In this document: piece by piece, positions 41,872-43,151 of the stretch | Layout of the letters: each line of letters opens with the position of its first letter | Position numbering within the stretch: position 1 is the first letter of the stretch | DNA from: DASUZB01 sp035535495 | GTDB taxonomy: Bacteria; Actinomycetota; CALGFH01 | Length of the DNA: 43,151 nt | NCBI GenBank assembly: GCA_035535495.1 | Contig: DATLQA010000286.1 | Coordinates: 1-43,151 of the forward strand | Direction of reading: 5' to 3' | Position numbers and translations under genes: made by a program | Notes under the pieces: model-generated | Seen by the model: only the letters and a program-made list of their open reading frames with translations | Told to the model about the DNA's origin: nothing | Database searches by the model: none

Positions 41872-42336
41872 CTACGAGACTCGGAGCTTGAAGTCCTTCT
41901 TCTGCGAGCCGGCGCTGTCTGTCCATGCCACATTCGCCAGCAGCACCGTGCAATCCCCCACCGCCATGACGAGCGGGAAGGACATCTGCGCGTTCGGATG
42001 CAGCACGTTGAGCGGCAGGAGTTCCTCGTCGAGCACCTTGGGGACGGATCCTTCGGTCGCCGCGCTGATCGTGAACCGTACCGCCCGGGCCTCCGCGGGC
42101 CCATGGTTGGTGAGAACCAGCTCGGCGCGATCCTGACGTGGCGCGATCCGCGCGGTCACCCGTGCGTGGCGCCGCGTCTGCACCTCTCGCCGATGGCGGT
42201 TGTCTTCGATCGCCGTGACCTGCTCCTGCAGCTGGGTCTGCCGTCGGGCGGACCTGCCCGAGACGACCAGGCTCACCACGGCGATGACGACGCCGATGCC
42301 AGCGATCACCGAACTGACCATGTCTCCGTTGTCCAT
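41872..42336 (-). CDS. Single-pass membrane protein with coiled coil and beta-sandwich-like domain
   Basis: 154 aa. One N-terminal TM (VSSVIAGIGVVIAVVSLVVSG), then a basic coiled-coil segment (ARRQTQLQEQVTAIEDNRHRREVQTRR), then an Ig-like beta-rich domain (ARIAPRQDRAELVLTNHGPAEARAVRFTISA…CTVLLANVAWTDSAGSQKKDFKLRV). The LxNxGxAxAxxV phrase is typical of small cytoplasmic Ig-like domains behind a membrane anchor. No family function is known. It converges with the cargo-like gene. Confidence 0.7.
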   Translation of the reverse strand: MDNGDMVSSVIAGIGVVIAVVSLVVSGRSARRQTQLQEQVTAIEDNRHRREVQTRRHARVTARIAPRQDRAELVLTNHGPAEARAVRFTISAATEGSVPKVLDEELLPLNVLHPNAQMSFPLVMAVGDCTVLLANVAWTDSAGSQKKDFKLRVS

Positions 42337-42532
42337 ATCGCGGACCTTAGCAAACGCGGACGCGTCGAGAGGCCCACAGCACGGTGCGGCGGGCGTGAGA
42401 GCCTTGTGGCCTCCTGCCTGCCAGGTCAGACGCTGGCACGCATCTGGGGCCTCATGCCGCTAGAGTCGCATTACCAGCAGGCACACCGGCATGGATGCTT
42501 GCAGCCTCGACAATCCCGGAAGGAGGCCGCTC

Positions 42533-42832
42533 GTGATCATTCGAGTGTTTCGCGCCCGGATTCACCCTGGAAAAGAGGACCAGTTCGAGCGCTTCGTTCG
42601 CGAAACCGGCGTCCCCATGGTGAAGGCGCAAGCGGGGTGCTCCCATGTGGCCTGGGGTCGGAGCCGCTGGAGCGATCAGCCTGAGTTCGTGGTCGTGACT
42701 CACTGGGACTCCGTTGACGCGCTCAGGGCGTTTGCCGGGCCGCGCTGGCAGGAAGCCGTCATCGAGCCGGACGAAGAGCACATGCTGGCCGAGGTCTTCT
42801 GCGATCACTACGAGACCGTCGAGACGGGCTGA
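42533..42832 (+). CDS. Antibiotic biosynthesis monooxygenase (ABM) domain protein
   Basis: 99 aa from the GTG at 42533, with AAGGAGG 6 nt upstream. Dimeric ferredoxin-like ABM fold: VIIRVFRARIHPGKEDQFERFVRETGVPMVKAQAGCSHVAWGRSRW, then EFVVVTHWDSVDALRAFAGPRWQEAVI, and AEVFCDHYETV. ABM proteins oxidise polyketide quinones or degrade heme, or act as quinol monooxygenases; the residues do not separate these. It stands alone with a strong RBS. Confidence 0.85.
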   Translation: MIIRVFRARIHPGKEDQFERFVRETGVPMVKAQAGCSHVAWGRSRWSDQPEFVVVTHWDSVDALRAFAGPRWQEAVIEPDEEHMLAEVFCDHYETVETG

Positions 42833-43151
42833 CCGGTCAAGGGCGCAGTCGCCCGAGGAACCGTCGGCCGCGATTGCAAAATCACCCCGGTACTCACCCC
42901 ACCCGGGTGATGTGCCATCCCCGTCCCCCCACTAGGCTTCGATGGTCAGCTGGTCGCTTTCCACGGGGCCTTGAGCCCGCCTGAACACGGAACCGCTAGG
43001 AGTTCCCAATCGAGTGCGGTCCCGTCCAGCCGGCGTAGGGACCACCCGTCCCGAGGCCCGGTGGGCAGCTCATCCTTCCTGCGACGTCAACGTCGCTGTC
43101 GGTGCGCTGCCTGGACCTACCAGGTAATTCCCGGCTCGTCCGTGCCGCGTG
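42833..43151. other. Right-edge region without a recognised gene
   Basis: About 320 nt with no good coding frame. ATCACCC (42881-42887) pairs with GGGTGAT (42905-42911), a possible weak terminator for the ABM gene. TAGGCT at 42933-42938 resembles an actinobacterial -10, and the following ~200 nt contain several short GC-rich inverted repeats, so a long structured 5' leader of a gene beyond the edge is possible. No known riboswitch consensus is recognised. Confidence 0.35.

Noticed and set aside
42940..43151. A c-di-AMP (ydaO) or guanidine-type riboswitch, or a tRNA, at the right edge
   Set aside because: Some short GC stems and a CTAGG phrase are present, but no consensus core could be matched; kept only as an unassigned structured region.

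Overview
The window is very GC-rich DNA with dense genes, many GTG starts, and families typical of Actinomycetota: DUF3151, a BldC-like HTH protein, a PPOX-class F420-type flavoprotein, YCII/DGPF proteins, and the gene order leuS–comEA–comEC–holA–rpsT–lepA–hemW. I read it as a chromosomal segment of a soil-type, probably deep-branching actinomycete. Genus cannot be fixed from sequence alone. No tRNA, rRNA, IS element or CRISPR array was recognised.

Layout. 1–150 is the start of an ABC ATPase leaving the window. 306–18496 carries the conserved block hemW, lepA, rpsT, holA, comEC, comEA and leuS. It is interrupted twice. About 6.5 kb sits between rpsT and holA: an ArsR regulator, an AHSA1/SRPBCC protein, a 14-TM MFS exporter, two GNATs, and a large TIR–NB-ARC–TPR STAND protein. 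A covalent-flavin oxidoreductase sits between comEA and leuS. 18750–20810 holds a BldC-like HTH gene, a TIM-barrel lysozyme-like gene and a DUF3151 gene.

20872–29857 is a membrane and signalling stretch on the minus strand: a MacB/FtsX-type ABC exporter, a YCII/DGPF protein, an orphan histidine kinase with a long low-complexity tail, a 32-residue membrane peptide and an MmpL-type transporter whose 3' end contains a 50-bp perfect palindrome. 30068–36486 is mostly small-molecule metabolism: an aminohydrolase/deaminase, a glycine/sarcosine-methyltransferase-like enzyme, an F420/PPOX protein, an alpha/beta hydrolase, an amidase of the Rhodococcus nitrile-pathway type, and small unknowns.

36487–37646 is a gene-decay zone with a GH3 glucosidase fragment and a BON-like protein. 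It is followed by an ECF sigma factor with a putative membrane regulator, a GNAT, a protein with the N-terminal 'LQRTAGNAAV' motif seen in DUF4157/eCIS-cargo-like proteins, a membrane protein of unknown role, and an ABM-fold monooxygenase.

Most notable signals. (1) Two genes 9.4 kb apart, the flavin oxidoreductase and the YCII/DGPF gene, share an almost identical upstream element, TGTCGA-N17-CGAC. It matches my recollection of the ECF42 sigma promoter. (2) A TIR–NB-ARC–TPR protein has a Pro where TIR NADases carry their catalytic Glu. (3) A candidate injection-system cargo protein stands without its injection system. (4) The 50-bp palindrome and several other strong hairpins lie at gene ends.
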